In this document: piece after piece, positions 14,546 through 27,113 of the stretch
Layout of the letters: the number at the start of each line of letters is the position of its first letter
Numbering within the stretch: the first letter of the stretch is position 1
Origin: Phoronis australis
Lineage: Eukaryota; Phoronida; Phoronidae
Direction of reading: 5' to 3'
Length of the DNA: 64,000 nucleotides
NCBI GenBank assembly: GCA_002633005.1
Contig: NMRA01000011.1
Coordinates: 629,370 to 693,369, forward strand
The notes under the pieces: model-generated
The model's input: only the letters and a program-made list of their open reading frames with translations
What the model was told of the DNA's origin: nothing
Database searches by the model: none
Made by a program: the position numbers and the translations under genes

Positions 14546-16227
14546 AACTAAGTTCTCTAAATCTACTGCGTAGTTTTGGACCTGTGAAAACATCGGTTGC
14601 CCTTTCTTGTCTTGTTTTAGTTTCATTTCTAAGAGAACTTTTGACTTTCGATACAAATCGAGTGTGAACTCTATCTTGAATTGTCAATATTGTCAAAAAT
14701 AATCAGGGATCTTTTCATGCAACACCCCCTATTTAAAGTCCTTCTCTCAAACTGCCCATGTGGTTCCAGTATCCGACAATACTTACTACATAAATTCTTA
14801 TTTTCGACACCCTTTCTTTATATTCTTTTCGCCTTTCTTTCCAAAAGCGATTTTTTAACAGTATTTGACCCTTCTCTCTGAGCGTATGATTACCGGTTGT
14901 CATCGGTTATTTCCGTACCCACATTTCCGGCTCATCAGTTCAGGAACTTGTCCTGAGCGCCGCCATTTTTTCCTTGTAACTGAATGTGCTATGGCTTGCT
15001 CGAAAAGTCTTCATTATTTTGTTTTATTAGTAATATATCGTGATTCGTTTGCATATGTAGTGTATTTATAGTTTGTAGTTAGTGGTCGTTGATTTTTTTG
15101 GAATGTTACGCGTACTTTGTATGTTAAAATAACATTGGTGTTTAGTTCCTTACGTAGGCGGGTCGAACCTAGGAACCAATATGGGTCGAACCAATTTTTT
15201 TGTTTTATTTTTTTCCTCGTTTTGAAAAAGTACTTTGCTATCATCGGAAAGGTAGTACATTCTACTCAGTAAAAATCGAAAAAGTATCAAAATCGGGGCA
15301 AGCACTGTAAAGTTATTGCAAGTTTTGTGGCGAAATTTGGGTCACTTTGTTTGGATCGCGTCGGCCATATTGGAGGACAGCGGGATGAGTTACGAGTTTA
15401 AAACTTTGTGTAAATTGTTTTCGCCAACAAATTACGGTGAAATTTAGTTAGACATATCTTTACTTACTATTCTGCACGATTTAGCAGTGTTCACCAAATT
15501 TCAGCCTCGCAGTTGTTACTCATTAAGTGATAAATGTGCTCACAATTCCCGTTGGACTTCGTCTCATTTCTGGCGGCACCTACAATGTCGACTTTTGCTG
15601 AACTGAAAGGCATGTTCAATCGGCTACTTTGTAATTTGTGAAGATTTAACGTTGATACATTTTGACAAACGTTGCTACAAAAAAGAAACTTTGTTCAATT
15701 TTCGTGTTTTTTGTGTTTGTGGCCAGCGACCAGTTAGGCCTAAGGGTAGTCTTGGCGCAAAGCTGTCTAGGCCTACTAACAAGCTGTATTTTGACTATAG
15801 TCTTCACTGGTAGCTGGTGACTGAGGCTAACTAAAGTCTGCCGCGGCAGTGTGACACAGGACTAACCAGCCCGTAATTTCATGCAAGTGTCTGAAACTAC
15901 CCTTGAATATATGCAGCATTTATCATTTGACCATTTTACTTCGACAAAACAGCTTGCAACCGCATGCATTTACCGTTCGCCAGTGTCTGGTCTCGATCCG
16001 CACCGGGTCCGATAGGCTGCGGTCCCGAGTCTGGCAAAATAATTTCTGTCAAAATTTATTCGCCACATTTCTTCAGCAAATTCCATAAAATTGTCCGTAG
16101 TTTGATTTTATCAAAATTAAGGCGCGCTGTCGATTTTTTTATCCCCGTTTGCTGGCTGGTAACAGTACAGGCACTGCTCCAGTCGCACTGACGGCGTTTT
16201 CTCGGCCTGGGTTCCTGAATGAATTGT

Positions 16228-16286
16228 ACTTCCGGGTTCGCGGCAAGTTCAAAATGGCGGTGTTTCTTCGGGTGCGAATCGTGAGT
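16228..16286 (+). promoter_or_regulatory. Candidate promoter and first exon: ETS site, YY1 site, ATG, donor
   Basis: ACTTCCGG (16228-16235, ETS/GABP consensus) stands 15 bases upstream of AAAATGGCGG (16251-16260, a YY1 site that in many animal housekeeping genes overlaps the start codon). The ATG at 16254 opens MAVFLRVRI and meets a strong donor GTGAGT at 16281. No following coding exon could be identified. The combination is typical of ubiquitous promoters but may be chance. Confidence 0.35.
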
Positions 16287-16569
16287 GGCGCGTTCATTTA
16301 AACTTTTTTCGAGTACGGATCGTGTATTAGTTATGGGGTAGGTACTTCTTGGATCCTTATAACATCTTCTAACCATGTAATAAGGGTTAACAACGCGTGA
16401 GAGAAGGACTTTAAGGGCTGAATCCCTATTTATTTTCAATAAACTCTTGGCTCTGTGTTTAGTTATATTGTTAGAAAATGTCATTAATCAAAGAGGACGA
16501 GCTTATAATACAGATGAAATGATAGAGAAATATTACATCCATGAGTTCATAAAGACACAGCAAAAAGAT

Positions 16570-16665
16570 TTTGGGACCTTAGTTGAGTCTCTATTTGGGA
16601 CTGTTTCATGCAACTGGGCACTGGTCCGTGGGGCTGTTCGCATCCGGGCCCTACGTGCTCTGGGA
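16570..16665 (+). repeat. Third copy of the hairpin-ended repeat
   Basis: Reads TTAGTTGAGTCTCTATTTGG, then GACTGTTTCATGCAACTGGG, followed by GTTCGCATCCGGGCCCTAC. The last part matches the far end of the 13725-14010 copy (GTTCGCATGCGGGCCCTCC). This locus joins parts seen separately at the other two copies. Confidence 0.55.
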
Positions 16666-17209
16666 ATGTTATGACGTTCAACTCAGCTGGGGTTGTGGTA
16701 GATAACTTTTATTTGGAAGACCCTGTGTCGTGTTCCGTGATATATGTTCTATTCTGTTTGACTGTTGTGTCGGAGGATGACAATCAGTGCCTAATTATAA
16801 TATTGAGAAGTCGTCGGTGCTGCACCCTTGCGTCGTTATTTTTCCTGCGTTTAAATTTCTTATACTATTCATAACCATGGCCATTGTCTCATAATATTTT
16901 GAATAGTAAGTTTTGAACAACACACTACTGTAAAGTATTATTACTACCATCGCTAGCGCTACGCAACTTCTGTCGTACAGCTACGATAATACGGAATCCA
17001 CCACAGGTTCTATCGATGTTACACTATATAGAAGGTACCCAAGAGCCATCGAACATAGCGGCCCAGCAGGCACTTCTGGAGTAACTCAAATTTCTGCAAT
17101 CTGAAAGTATTTTACATACATGTAAGACACTTCATCTGCCGCTTTGATACCCTCTATCACAGCACCACCTTTAAAATGATCATGAACAACACGTGGAATT
17201 TCAGGTGTG

Positions 17210-17445
17210 AACATTACTGCGCATGTCTTGGTTTGGGCGTTTGCCACATTCATCATTGGTAAGGGAAATAGCCGAATCGTTGTGTTGTTTTGAGTTGACG
17301 CTTTGTAATCTTTTGTGTGCTAAAAACATGACTTGTTTGAAACGCATTGATTTACTCTGTTCTTGTGATTTTAATAACCGTCTGCAAGCCACAAAGACAT
17401 TTTTCAATAGATGGAGCTGTATACTTAGTGTGTTTCTCAACATCA
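17210..17445 (+). repeat. Inverted repeat pair 17.2/18.1 kb, left copy
   Basis: Plus-strand sequence beginning CATGTCTTGGTTTGGGCG aligns with the minus strand of 17985-18195. Common points are GAATCGTT, TTGACGC-TTGTAAT, TCTTGTG, AGCCACAAA-ACA-TTCTCAATAGATGG. Identity looks around 65-70%. Open frames across it are not recognised proteins. Confidence 0.6.
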
Positions 17446-17984
17446 ACCAATGGCAACGTTTGAACGTTTACTGTCGGATCTTGCTGCGGCAGCCGAAAGC
17501 CATAAGTGTTTTGGCCTATAGCAATAGATACAGCAGTATTCCGGTGAACAGCCACTATCTGTGTCACACGTGTACACTTTTTATTCGTCGAAACTTCACA
17601 GAGGGCGTCCCGTTTGCTACTTGTACACCTGTTTAAAGCTGCATTTGGCTGATTGAAAACGAATATCCAATGATGCTTTTGACTCTAATAAAGTTTCCCT
17701 CATAATATTACTTATGGTGTTAAAATTCTATTTCCAGAGCCAATAAGAACATCACTAAACGGCTTCAAAGTTTATGTGGCTTGGCCATACAACCGTAAAC
17801 TTGCGATTTCGATAGTGTCCACATTGCTTGTGACTTGAGCTGGTAAATATATAGGATCCTGTCACCATAAGGATTATTATAGGATTCATTCTATGAAAGT
17901 AAAAGGCCTGATTCGGTTGTCGGGTTTTTTGATAGCAAAACAGTACGAAAACAGAGTTAACAAAGACTTGTGACGATGAGAAAT

Positions 17985-18195
17985 GCGTCAGTGTCCTGCG
18001 CCATCTATTGAGAAGTGTTTTTGTGGCTAGCGGCTGCAACCACAAGAGCGGAATGAATCGATGAATTACAAACGATTTCGGATTTTCTTCTCACTCTCAA
18101 AATTACAAGGCGTCAAACCACCGACAAAACGATTCACCGCACTTTTCTGTCAATACGACAACCGTCCAAACCAAGACATACACACTGATGCCCAC
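17985..18195 (-). repeat. Inverted repeat pair 17.2/18.1 kb, right copy
   Basis: On the minus strand it starts TATGTCTTGGTTTGGACG and ends near CTCAATAGATGGCGCAGG. It is the partner of 17210-17445 in opposite orientation, with about 540 bases between. Fragments resembling its outer end (AGACATGCACACTGA) recur at about 18470. Confidence 0.6.
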
Positions 18196-18199
18196 ACAC

Positions 18200-19672
18200 G
18201 GTTTGTGATTCGGGCTGACAGAATTATGTATCTTTCGGAAATTTCGATTGACTGGGGAATAACGATCACACATTCCGATTCGTTGATGCAGAGAGATGCA
18301 CAAAAATACTTTTCTATTTATGAAAGTTTTGACTTGTAACTATCGCAACAAGATCGGACAAACTATTCCGGCACACACGCCCATGTTCTTGACCCACACT
18401 TGGTCAAATGAAACATCGCATTAGTCTCCGGCTCATTCCCGTGCCATATGTATTCAACAAACATTCAAATCCAGACATGCACACTGACCCACACACACAC
18501 ACCCGGCACACTGATGTCTTGTCTTGAGTGTCAACCATCGTCCTTTCACAGAACCACTCTCCCGTGTAGGTGGCGCTGTGATGTACACTTTCTCAGAGTA
18601 CAAGAGGTAGCATTGTGAAAGGATCACGCAACATGGATTCCCATTGAAAAAACAGAACTGCAGAAATTCTGATTGGTTGGAAAATAACATTCGAACCTTC
18701 TGATTGGTTGGTGTTGCAAAATGCATACTTAATACTTCTCAATCTTGTAAAATGGATGTGTGGTTTGGGGCTGCTGAATCAAACAGATTCGATTAAATAG
18801 AGACATTCTGTACACGTTTGTGTCTTGTGACACACTCAACATAAATAGGTGTAAAATAAAACAATTAACCAGCCCCTCCGGCTTATTCCCAGTCATATGT
18901 TTACGATAAACATGCAAACCCCGTAGACGCAGTGATCCTCACAGTGAAGCATCCTTTCCCAGAACCACGAGAGGTGTCGCTGCGACAGAGGGGTGACGAC
19001 AGTGTTTAGCATGTTTGTAAAGTAACAGAAAATTATATTGATGTGGCCACTCAGTGTCCTTGCTGGGAGGAGAGTCGAGTTTTGTTATTTTAACGTCAAA
19101 TCACGCGAGCTCGTAAGAGATTGGAATCGACTAATCACTGTATGGATCTATTCTTTTTAGTGCTGCAGCTGCGATGCCTCTACCACCGCAAGTACCACTG
19201 AGCTGTGCCGCTGTTGTTCCACCTGACGCTGGCGATGGTGCTGCTGCGTGGCATAGCAGGGTGCCTTGCGGGTTCGAGATTGGCGCCGCTACTGCTACTG
19301 CCGCCGCCGAACCTCCGTCACCGCTGCCTCTGCTGACGGTTATAGGATATATTGACAGATATTACGAAGAATGATCTTTATGATAATTGATATTCGCTTT
19401 TTTCGTGGGCTGTTTTATGTCTTTTTGATATTTTTTCCTTGGTGTTTTGTGTTTGGTTTTGTTTTATATGTAATTTATTCAAGAACGTTTGAAGTAAAGC
19501 ACTCAAGACAAACCTAACTGCTTGAACAATGCATATGATTTTCATTAAAAGTAACAGTTATTGCTACCAGTATTAAGGCGTAGGGCTGTCATATTAATCG
19601 ACCAAGCCTGTGGCGCCAAAACATGTGTTACCAAACATTTTCATTTTGTGAACAAAGATTAATCCGTCCATT
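18200..19672. other. Non-coding with repeat debris
   Basis: Fragments related to the 17.2/18.1-kb pair (CAGACATGCACACTGA near 18472, AGGTGGCGCTG near 18568). A GC-rich stretch at 19170-19350 has GCTGCTG/CCGCCG triplets and gives an Ala/Pro-rich open frame that looks low-complexity rather than genuine. Confidence 0.45.
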
Positions 19673-20078
19673 CACCTACTACAGGTAGCACCCGACAGCT
19701 GATCCAGAGCAACAGTTTCCACGAACAGTTCTTGTTTTCGAACCTCAAATGAAACCGACCCACTCACACAGAAAAGCGGACAACTAGTAGGGGGCATTTT
19801 AATTTCAAAACAATGGCAGTAGCGATAAGTGCCGAAAGTTGCCTCACTTCCCGTTAGGAACACCTCGGGTATTATCATAGCCTCAAATGTGCGACCTTCA
19901 ATCATATACAGCCAACCATTCTTTAGTCGGAAAGTCACACGACTGTATGACTGAAGTTCGCACATGTGCAGACAACGTTGACCTCCGAGAGAAAATTCGA
20001 GGGTACTAAAATACCCGAAGTGTTCCGGATGTCTCAAAACGTGGCACCACGAATAATATCCGAAACCATCAGACTGGA
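19673..20078 (-). CDS. Candidate exon, unknown Cys-rich protein
   Basis: On the minus strand a polypyrimidine acceptor (CTGTTCTGTTTCCAG) precedes about 400 bases without a stop, and possible donors (AGGTGAAT and neighbours) stand just before the TGA near 19672. The roughly 133-residue peptide has eight or so Cys, many aromatics, and a protein-like composition (SDGFGYYSWCHVL near the start, NGWLYMIEGRTFEAM in the middle, RYCHCFEIKMPP later). I recognise no family. The length of the open frame in AT-rich DNA, its composition and the acceptor support a real internal exon, but no neighbouring exons were found. Confidence 0.4.
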
Positions 20079-20588
20079 AACAGAACAGGATCTAATTAAG
20101 TAGATAATGACGATAATTACGAGATCGGAAAGCTTGGGAAATTGGTGGTAAAATTGATACAGTCAATAAACACGTGTTTTATGAAAAACGGTATATCAGT
20201 TAGGAACTGAGGCATTATTGAATTCTCATGTTTTACTTATAGTTGAGCATTTTTAAGTAGAAACATAAATTGTCTCTTTTGTGTGGAGCCACTAAATTGT
20301 AAATAGACAGCGTCAATGGTCAGTGGTTTGCAAGTAAGAAAATTTCGAAATAAACCTTTTAATATGTTTGTTGAAAATAGGGGAATTTGGTGAGAACTGG
20401 GTGATTTTGCAGTCCTCAGTAACAATACATAGTCATTGTTAAACTGTAGCAATAAGCGGGGCTAACTTGTCAAGATGACGTCACCACTGCTTTCCTATTC
20501 TATTTTAAGAAGGCGCTTTGAAGCCCAAAATATTAAAAACGTTTGAATTTTGTTGGTATGTGTCTACGAAGTATGTGATCCCTTGACG

Positions 20589-20737
20589 TTCAACATATAA
20601 GCCATGCACCTTATGACCTAAATTCAACATGTAAGCCATGCACCTTATGACCTAAATTCAACATGTAAGCCATGCACCTTATGACCTAAATTCAACATGT
20701 AAGCCATGCACCTTATGACCTAAATTCAACATCCCCG
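20589..20737. repeat. 34-bp minisatellite, about 4.3 units
   Basis: Unit starting TTCAACATGTAAGCCATGCA and ending CTTATGACCTAA is repeated four times almost identically (the first unit has ATATAAGCC) plus a partial TTCAACAT. The near-identity between units indicates recent expansion. Confidence 0.95.
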
Positions 20738-23700
20738 TTTTCCCATAGCTACAATTCAACTTCGGTAAATATATGTTCTACTGGAGTTTCGTTGGTGTTA
20801 TTTTCAGCACTTCAAATCACAATTCCATAGGGACAAATAACGGCATGATATACTTCCTAAGCTCCCCTGCATCATCAGTCATTTACTGGTCAGCTTTTAA
20901 TTGATTTTCTAAAGCCAGCAAGACTACGGAGGCATGTAACCTCTTATCACTAAGACACTTTCTTAGTTACAACTAATTAAGTCGCGTTCATGACGATAAA
21001 ATGCTCTATTTGAAGCTGGTAGGATTAAGAATGACTTAATTTTATTGTTTTGTTACAAAAACCGCACATTCTTGACCCTCTTGCTTCAGCAACTCCTCGT
21101 CATAATGTAGAAAATGAGGGAGCTTGCACAGCGACAAACCGTCGTATTTATCGGTCTGGCGCGGTTGAACTGGCGTAAAATTTATACCTTACAACGGGTA
21201 GGGCGCTTAGAATAGTAAACGACATTGTTATTAGACGCGTAGTAGATTGACGAGCCATTTCACACTATTCTGAATATGATAGTGAGAATAACCAAAATTG
21301 AAGTCTAGATACCACAGCTAGCATGTAATTGTTGAATGTACCATTCAAGGGTTCAGTGGGTCAACATTTCAATGACAAGACACTTATTCGTTAAAATAAT
21401 GTACATAGTGGTAATTTAGAGCTACCGTGGTTAATTTCAATATGTAAACAATCTTACAATATTAAAATCATTTACAACAGGTTGTGTAAATATAATCTCA
21501 TTTTATGTAGGCCTACAGAGTGATCCAAAAGCGCTCTATTTCAAACTTTTGTCTTCATGTTTTTACAGCGTTACTCAATACTTTCAAGTGGTGCAGACAG
21601 CACGCTTGGGAGATACCTTCAATCTAGATCGAATTGGATCGCACGCTAACCAGTACAGATAAAAATCTTTGAGGTCTACTTTTCCAAAAAAATCGATGCT
21701 TCTAACGACGGCAGTGCAGGCGAGATTTTGGCAAAAGACTATTTGCATCTGATACAGGGACAATTGAACGTAAAGCGGCTAAATTTCAGGAGATTTGAAG
21801 TGCATTAAATGCAAATAAATGTCACGGTGACAGCGGTCGACCTCTCTCAGCCAGAATTCTCCCCTCGTAGTTGTCGTGGACGCTTTCCTTTTTCACGTCT
21901 AACTAACAAGCCAAGGTCATGTTCAATCTTCTGACTAATATCCCTAGAACATGACAGTTGTACATCACAGTCAAGGTCATATTCCATTCTCTTAGTTTAA
22001 TTCCGACAACATTCTAGTTGTTCCGTCTTTATCGCAAACGGTAGGTCTCTACAAAACTTGTGTTTTGTTGGGAACAGTTGAAGGTATATCCGAAGGATCC
22101 TCACCATCTTGCGACCTTGAGATGCCAAACTACTGGCTGAAAGAGGTCGCTGCGACTGTGGTCATTATTAGTATTAGTATACTCTCAACGAATTTGACCA
22201 CAAAAAGTCCAGTAGCCCCCTTTTGTTATTTGTGTTAAAACAATCTGCCAGCTGTCTGCACCTGAAAATATCGTGGAAAATTTGAGATGAAATGAGGGCA
22301 CTTTTAGACTACCTTGTAAATTAAAATGTAACACAGTTCTTGTACACTGTCTTCATCATTGCCAAATCATAAGAGAAGTATCACCTGGGAGTAATGAGAT
22401 ATTGGTCCTAGGTATCACTAACTCAACATGTCGCCTCCATGACGTCACAAGTCGTAATGAATGCTGCAGTTTAGGGTTGGTTTTAATTATGTTTTCTGAT
22501 TCCTCTTCGTTGACACACACTTCTAATTAAGGCTAGACCAAAACAACGTGGCTAAATTAAATAAAATTCTGATCTGAAACTTTTCAGACGGAATCTGACA
22601 TCATCAGCTCAACACAGCCTGCACAGAGGTGACGTAGTTAACCTCAGCATCAATTCACTCCGTGTAAAAACACTCCTAGGATTATTATCATTTTCATGGG
22701 CGATAGACTTGATAGCTATTTGTATGCTAATCCTTCATCGATCAAACTACCGTATTAGTACCAACATCTTGCATGGGGCTGGCGTATCTCGCTTTCTTAT
22801 TGACCGATTTTTGACTCTACCCATCATAGAGTTTTGGTGTGCACGTTAGGAAACCTTGAAATCACGTGATTTTGGAATGGAAGTTACTGAATGTGTGCTT
22901 AAATATCGAAAACAACCCACATGTTGGTGACCGGTAACAATGTTCGTCCACGGGGTCTTTTTTGCCGAAATCCGTTTCCTGTTTCATTTTGAGTGTCGAT
23001 TGAAAAAACCAACTCATCACAATAAAGACATCCTTCTTGTTCTTCAAAGCCGAACCTGATTTTAATACGAAGATTATTTTACATCGTGGCGATCGCAAAA
23101 GATTCAGCCTATTTGCAGACGAGCAATACTGTTGTGATTTGCGGTGCTCCGGATTCGAACATAAATTGCCAACTTAAAACAATCCTTTTCGATATTAAAT
23201 TCAATTTTCTAGAAATTATGCTTTACAAGTAGATTCAGTGACTCCGGTTTGCTTGTGCTTATATCTCCGAGAATGTTGTGGAACAGGAAGGTCCACTTGT
23301 TTGGTTGTCGATTCCCATTTCTTTAAAATGGCGGCTCCCTGTAGCTGCGTTGGCTTGCAGTACAGTAACCGAAGAATGTGTTGCGATTTCAGGTTGCCCT
23401 CAAACAATCCAGAATGATATGAGTGGATAGCAACGATTTTGTACCACGTTTCTGGAATTCTGCTTTTGGAATTTAGTGTTGACTCATGTCGAGTATTAGT
23501 AAGGAAGCGGTCACGTGGTTTGGGGCAGAAAAGTGTCAATGACACCTTTTTCTGAGCTTGGATTCCTTTTCGATGGAAGTAAAATGGACAAAAATATGAG
23601 ATGGAAGAAAATTTCTGTGTTCAGGTGTAGTGCTTCGGAGGGACATGGCTTACAACGTTTCATTTTGTTCAACGAAGTAGATAAAACATGGTTAGTCCAG

Positions 23701-26700
23701 TGATATATTTGCACTGCCAGACAAAAAATTCCAGTGAGAATTGTTATCAATGAAGAAGGTAATCACGTGGGATTTACTGCCAAATAGACATGTTGTATGT
23801 TTAGATTTAAGAGCATGACAATACACACACTTTACGGACAAAGGAAAGATGATCAATTTTATCAAATTAATCTACCTCACGGCACTTGACAATCTCACGC
23901 TGCGCATTGCTCGGCTGGGTCGTCTCCAACTATCTGATATTTCAGGCTACCAGAACAGCACATGCGTGGCACTCACAAACGTAATTTATCACTTTTAATC
24001 ACAGCTCTCTACTCATGAAAACGGCTCTGTGAGCCCCCAACCAATTTCCCCTACCGTGTTTGAGATTACTGGCAAGACTTTGTGAATCGATTATTTGGGT
24101 TTACTAGGTCCCTTAGCCTTCTGGCAAAGTTTGAAGCAGCTGCAAGTCATGTTTTGGTGTTAAATACTTTTTTTTCACGTTGGAGCTTACTCTTCTGAAA
24201 AACAATGTAATAGGGTTCATATCCTTTGTTTCAATTGAAATCGTTTGCAATAAATCACCTGGAAATTCTTGACGCCATATTGCCTAGACTACTGAAACTA
24301 TCCTACCGTGCCAAGCAACTAATGAACCAGGTGTGAACCAGTGACGACTTCAGTTCATCTCAAGCTTAGAAATCATTTTTAATCTAAAGAAGATGTGAGA
24401 CCGATTTTATGAACGTAAGTGGACTAAATGAAAAGTTGGTTTTGACATAAGGCGTGGGTTTATTGCCCTTTTAATGAGAAGACAGAGAAGACAGTCACGT
24501 GACTGACTGAGAGTTAAGGAGTTATACTCTACAAAAAAGTGTCCTTCCATTTAGACATGATACAGTGACTGACCGATGTTGCGGCGACATGATAACATAT
24601 ATCTTCCGGCTATATGGCGCTGGAGTATTTAGCTAACGGACAGCGTTCTGTTATCTTGTATGAAGTAAGATTTCCCAGCAGCGTTTATTTAGTGTTTTAC
24701 AAACCACCTTGCCGTCAAATTCCATGTGTAGTGAAGCGGGATACTCCAACGATTAGCACGAAATGTTTTATGTCTCAAAATGTTCTTGAATGAAAGCAAT
24801 CGCGTCCCGACGTGCCCAACGGAAATACAATTGGGTGAATTGCTGAAAGGTAACACTGTCGAATGTCGTTTAACATGACATCTCATTGGTTAAAGTAATG
24901 AAAGTAGCCTCATAACATTCAGTCATTCCCATTGTTTGAAAGGTGGGAAACCCCTTTCAATTTACAGCTATTAAGACTTGCTGCGACCACATTTGGCTTG
25001 AATAGCTCAGTGCATTTTATTAAAACGGGCAGTGATAATAAGAGTTGTAAGTCGAATGATCCACGTTCGAGCAACACTGTGTCCCAACCGACCAACGATA
25101 GAATCGCCATGCCGGGCTTTCAATATGTCAATTTGTGATTTGGGCTTACGCCGAGAAAACAGTGCATGTATTTTTTCGACAGGTACGCGCTGGCAGTCTG
25201 ACGGGAAGCCAAAGAGAACAATAAGCAAACAGATTTTTTTCTCAAATTCCATGAACTGAACATGTTGTCAAAAATTATTGTTTTTTGGTAGGCGTCGAAT
25301 GTACCAGTATTCAAGCGCACATAATATGTCACCAGACTGTAAATTCAAAAGCATGAAACTTGCTTTTTAAAAGTCTACTAAACTACATTTAGGCCTACTA
25401 AAGAATATAGACAGCGATGTACTCACTTAAAGCTTAAAACAAAGAGTGTTTTGTCACCGTGGTAAATCCTCAAAAGTTTGGAGCACTGTTTAGTTGACAA
25501 CTGCTCACAAAGTTTGCTAAATTGTCACACGTGGCTGTCGCTTTATGTTAAATCGAATTCTGGGCAGCATAGCCATCTTTTGTACTTATCAATAACATAG
25601 AGATGAAATGTAAAAATAAGGCTTTAAGCATTTCACACGACGACTATAATAAATTACGCACATCAAGTTGTAGACATTAGGAAGATATTTGGTGGCTCTG
25701 AGGAGGCCTTAACGGTGTAGCCACGGGAAACGGAACCGAAACTTTGAGAGAAGTCAGACGCAGTCGTTTGGTCTCCCCTGAACATAAAAAAATATTGAGA
25801 CAGGACAATTTTCCTTGTCAAATAGTAACTGGTTTTTGACATCAAAACGATCGAATTTACATTTAATTGACATGAAGCGTTCATGTCCTGGCACGGTTGA
25901 CTAACCCTGTCAATTTTCATTGGATTTTGACAATTTCTTGGTTACCAGTGCCTAGAATGATTTTTGGGAATGGAAATCCTTTTCTATCGTGATATGAACC
26001 CCTTTGAGACGTATGTTGCGTGGTTGGGTAAGTTGTTTTTAATTTATGTTTTATGGGACGGGAAAGCAAAGAATTAGATAAAGTCGACCCACTGGGCTCA
26101 CTGTAGAATACACATCAGTACGTACGTGCCTGCAACCTATAATGTGTTGGGTATATCACAGTAGAAATTAAAACAGAGATTCTCCTACCAACGACAAGTA
26201 GCTTGTACAGAATTATTCCCAGTTCATTTAATCAGTCTTAAGGGACGTTTCCCTTTCTAAATGTGAATCAGTTCATTCATCGATCGCTAAATAGTTGTGA
26301 AACCAAATGATATCCTCAACATTGTTATACTAAATTAAAATAAATTAAATAAATGCTTCACAGATAACAACATTTTGGTGATGTTTTTGTAAACAGAACA
26401 ACCCTAGTGTTTTCCAATCTATAATATTTTACGTTCGCAGTGGTATCACAAAGTTATTATTTATCTTCATTATTCACCTATATCCTCATATAAAACAAGA
26501 CTTAGAGCGGCTTTCATGTCTTTGATTCAACTGGAGGTACAATTCGTGTTTGATTATTGCGTCATTCAGTAATTCACTTAAGTATACGTCTGTGAGTTCT
26601 GTATATGACAACAGCTGAATGTGACGCTTAAGCTAAATATATCATGTGAGTTTCTGAAAACATTTTATTCATTAATTTGATGCATTTCAATAAAAACTTA

Positions 26701-26807
26701 AAATAGCAGTTAGTAATTGATGTCAAAATACAAACTTTTAAAAATCGCTCGTGACCTCCGCATTTCACGTTTTGAAGTACTCAATGATTAGAGTGTGGAA
26801 ACTATTG
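20738..26807. other. Non-coding, no gene recognised
   Basis: Contains a degenerate duplication at 21911-22025 (CAAGGTCAT...TTC-AT-TTCT...GTTGT twice), the 24.8-kb repeat copy, and AAAATGGCGGC (YY1-like) at 23335. The open frames near 23216-23700 have no recognisable domain. Confidence 0.45.
24845..24965 (+). repeat. Interspersed repeat pair 24.8/42.9 kb, copy 1
   Basis: GAAAGGTAACACTGTCGAA, then TTAAAGTAATGAAA and TTCATTCC-ATTG-TTGAAA, and finally GAAACCCCTTTCAA, align base by base with 42866-42980 at about 75%. Function unknown. Confidence 0.7.
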
Positions 26808-27113
26808 CATGACCGCACCACTAAATTCTAGCTACGAGTCCCTTAACCCCTGTACCGGACCAGCAAACTTCAAATCCACGGTACCTATTCCATGCGCGCA
26901 TGTCTTAACTTCATACCCACTGCCCCAATACTCCATACCCGTTGGCCGAGCGTTAGACCCGGACCCTAATGATGGATATGGGTTTGGTCACTGAGGTGTG
27001 GAACACTGGGGTGCATGTGTGTAGTTTGGGGATTTGTACCGAGAGTTTGGCGTTTACTTTTCCGGGACTGGGGCTTAACTGATCGGAGCTAGAATTTAGA
27101 GGCGCAGTCATGA
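26808..27113. mobile_element. Foldback inverted-repeat element
   Basis: The first 40 bases (CATGACCGCACCACTAAATT...) recur inverted at the right end (reverse complement CATGACTGCGCCTCTAAATT). Similarity continues with gaps for about 120-140 bases per arm, so arms make up almost the whole element. Both arms give a similar open peptide beginning MTAPLNSS, which is a consequence of the palindrome and not evidence of coding. Confidence 0.6.

Noticed and set aside
19174-19374. Ala/Pro-rich plus-strand frame in a GC-rich patch
   Set aside because: Composition comes from GCTGCT/CCGCCG triplets; no domain or splice context.
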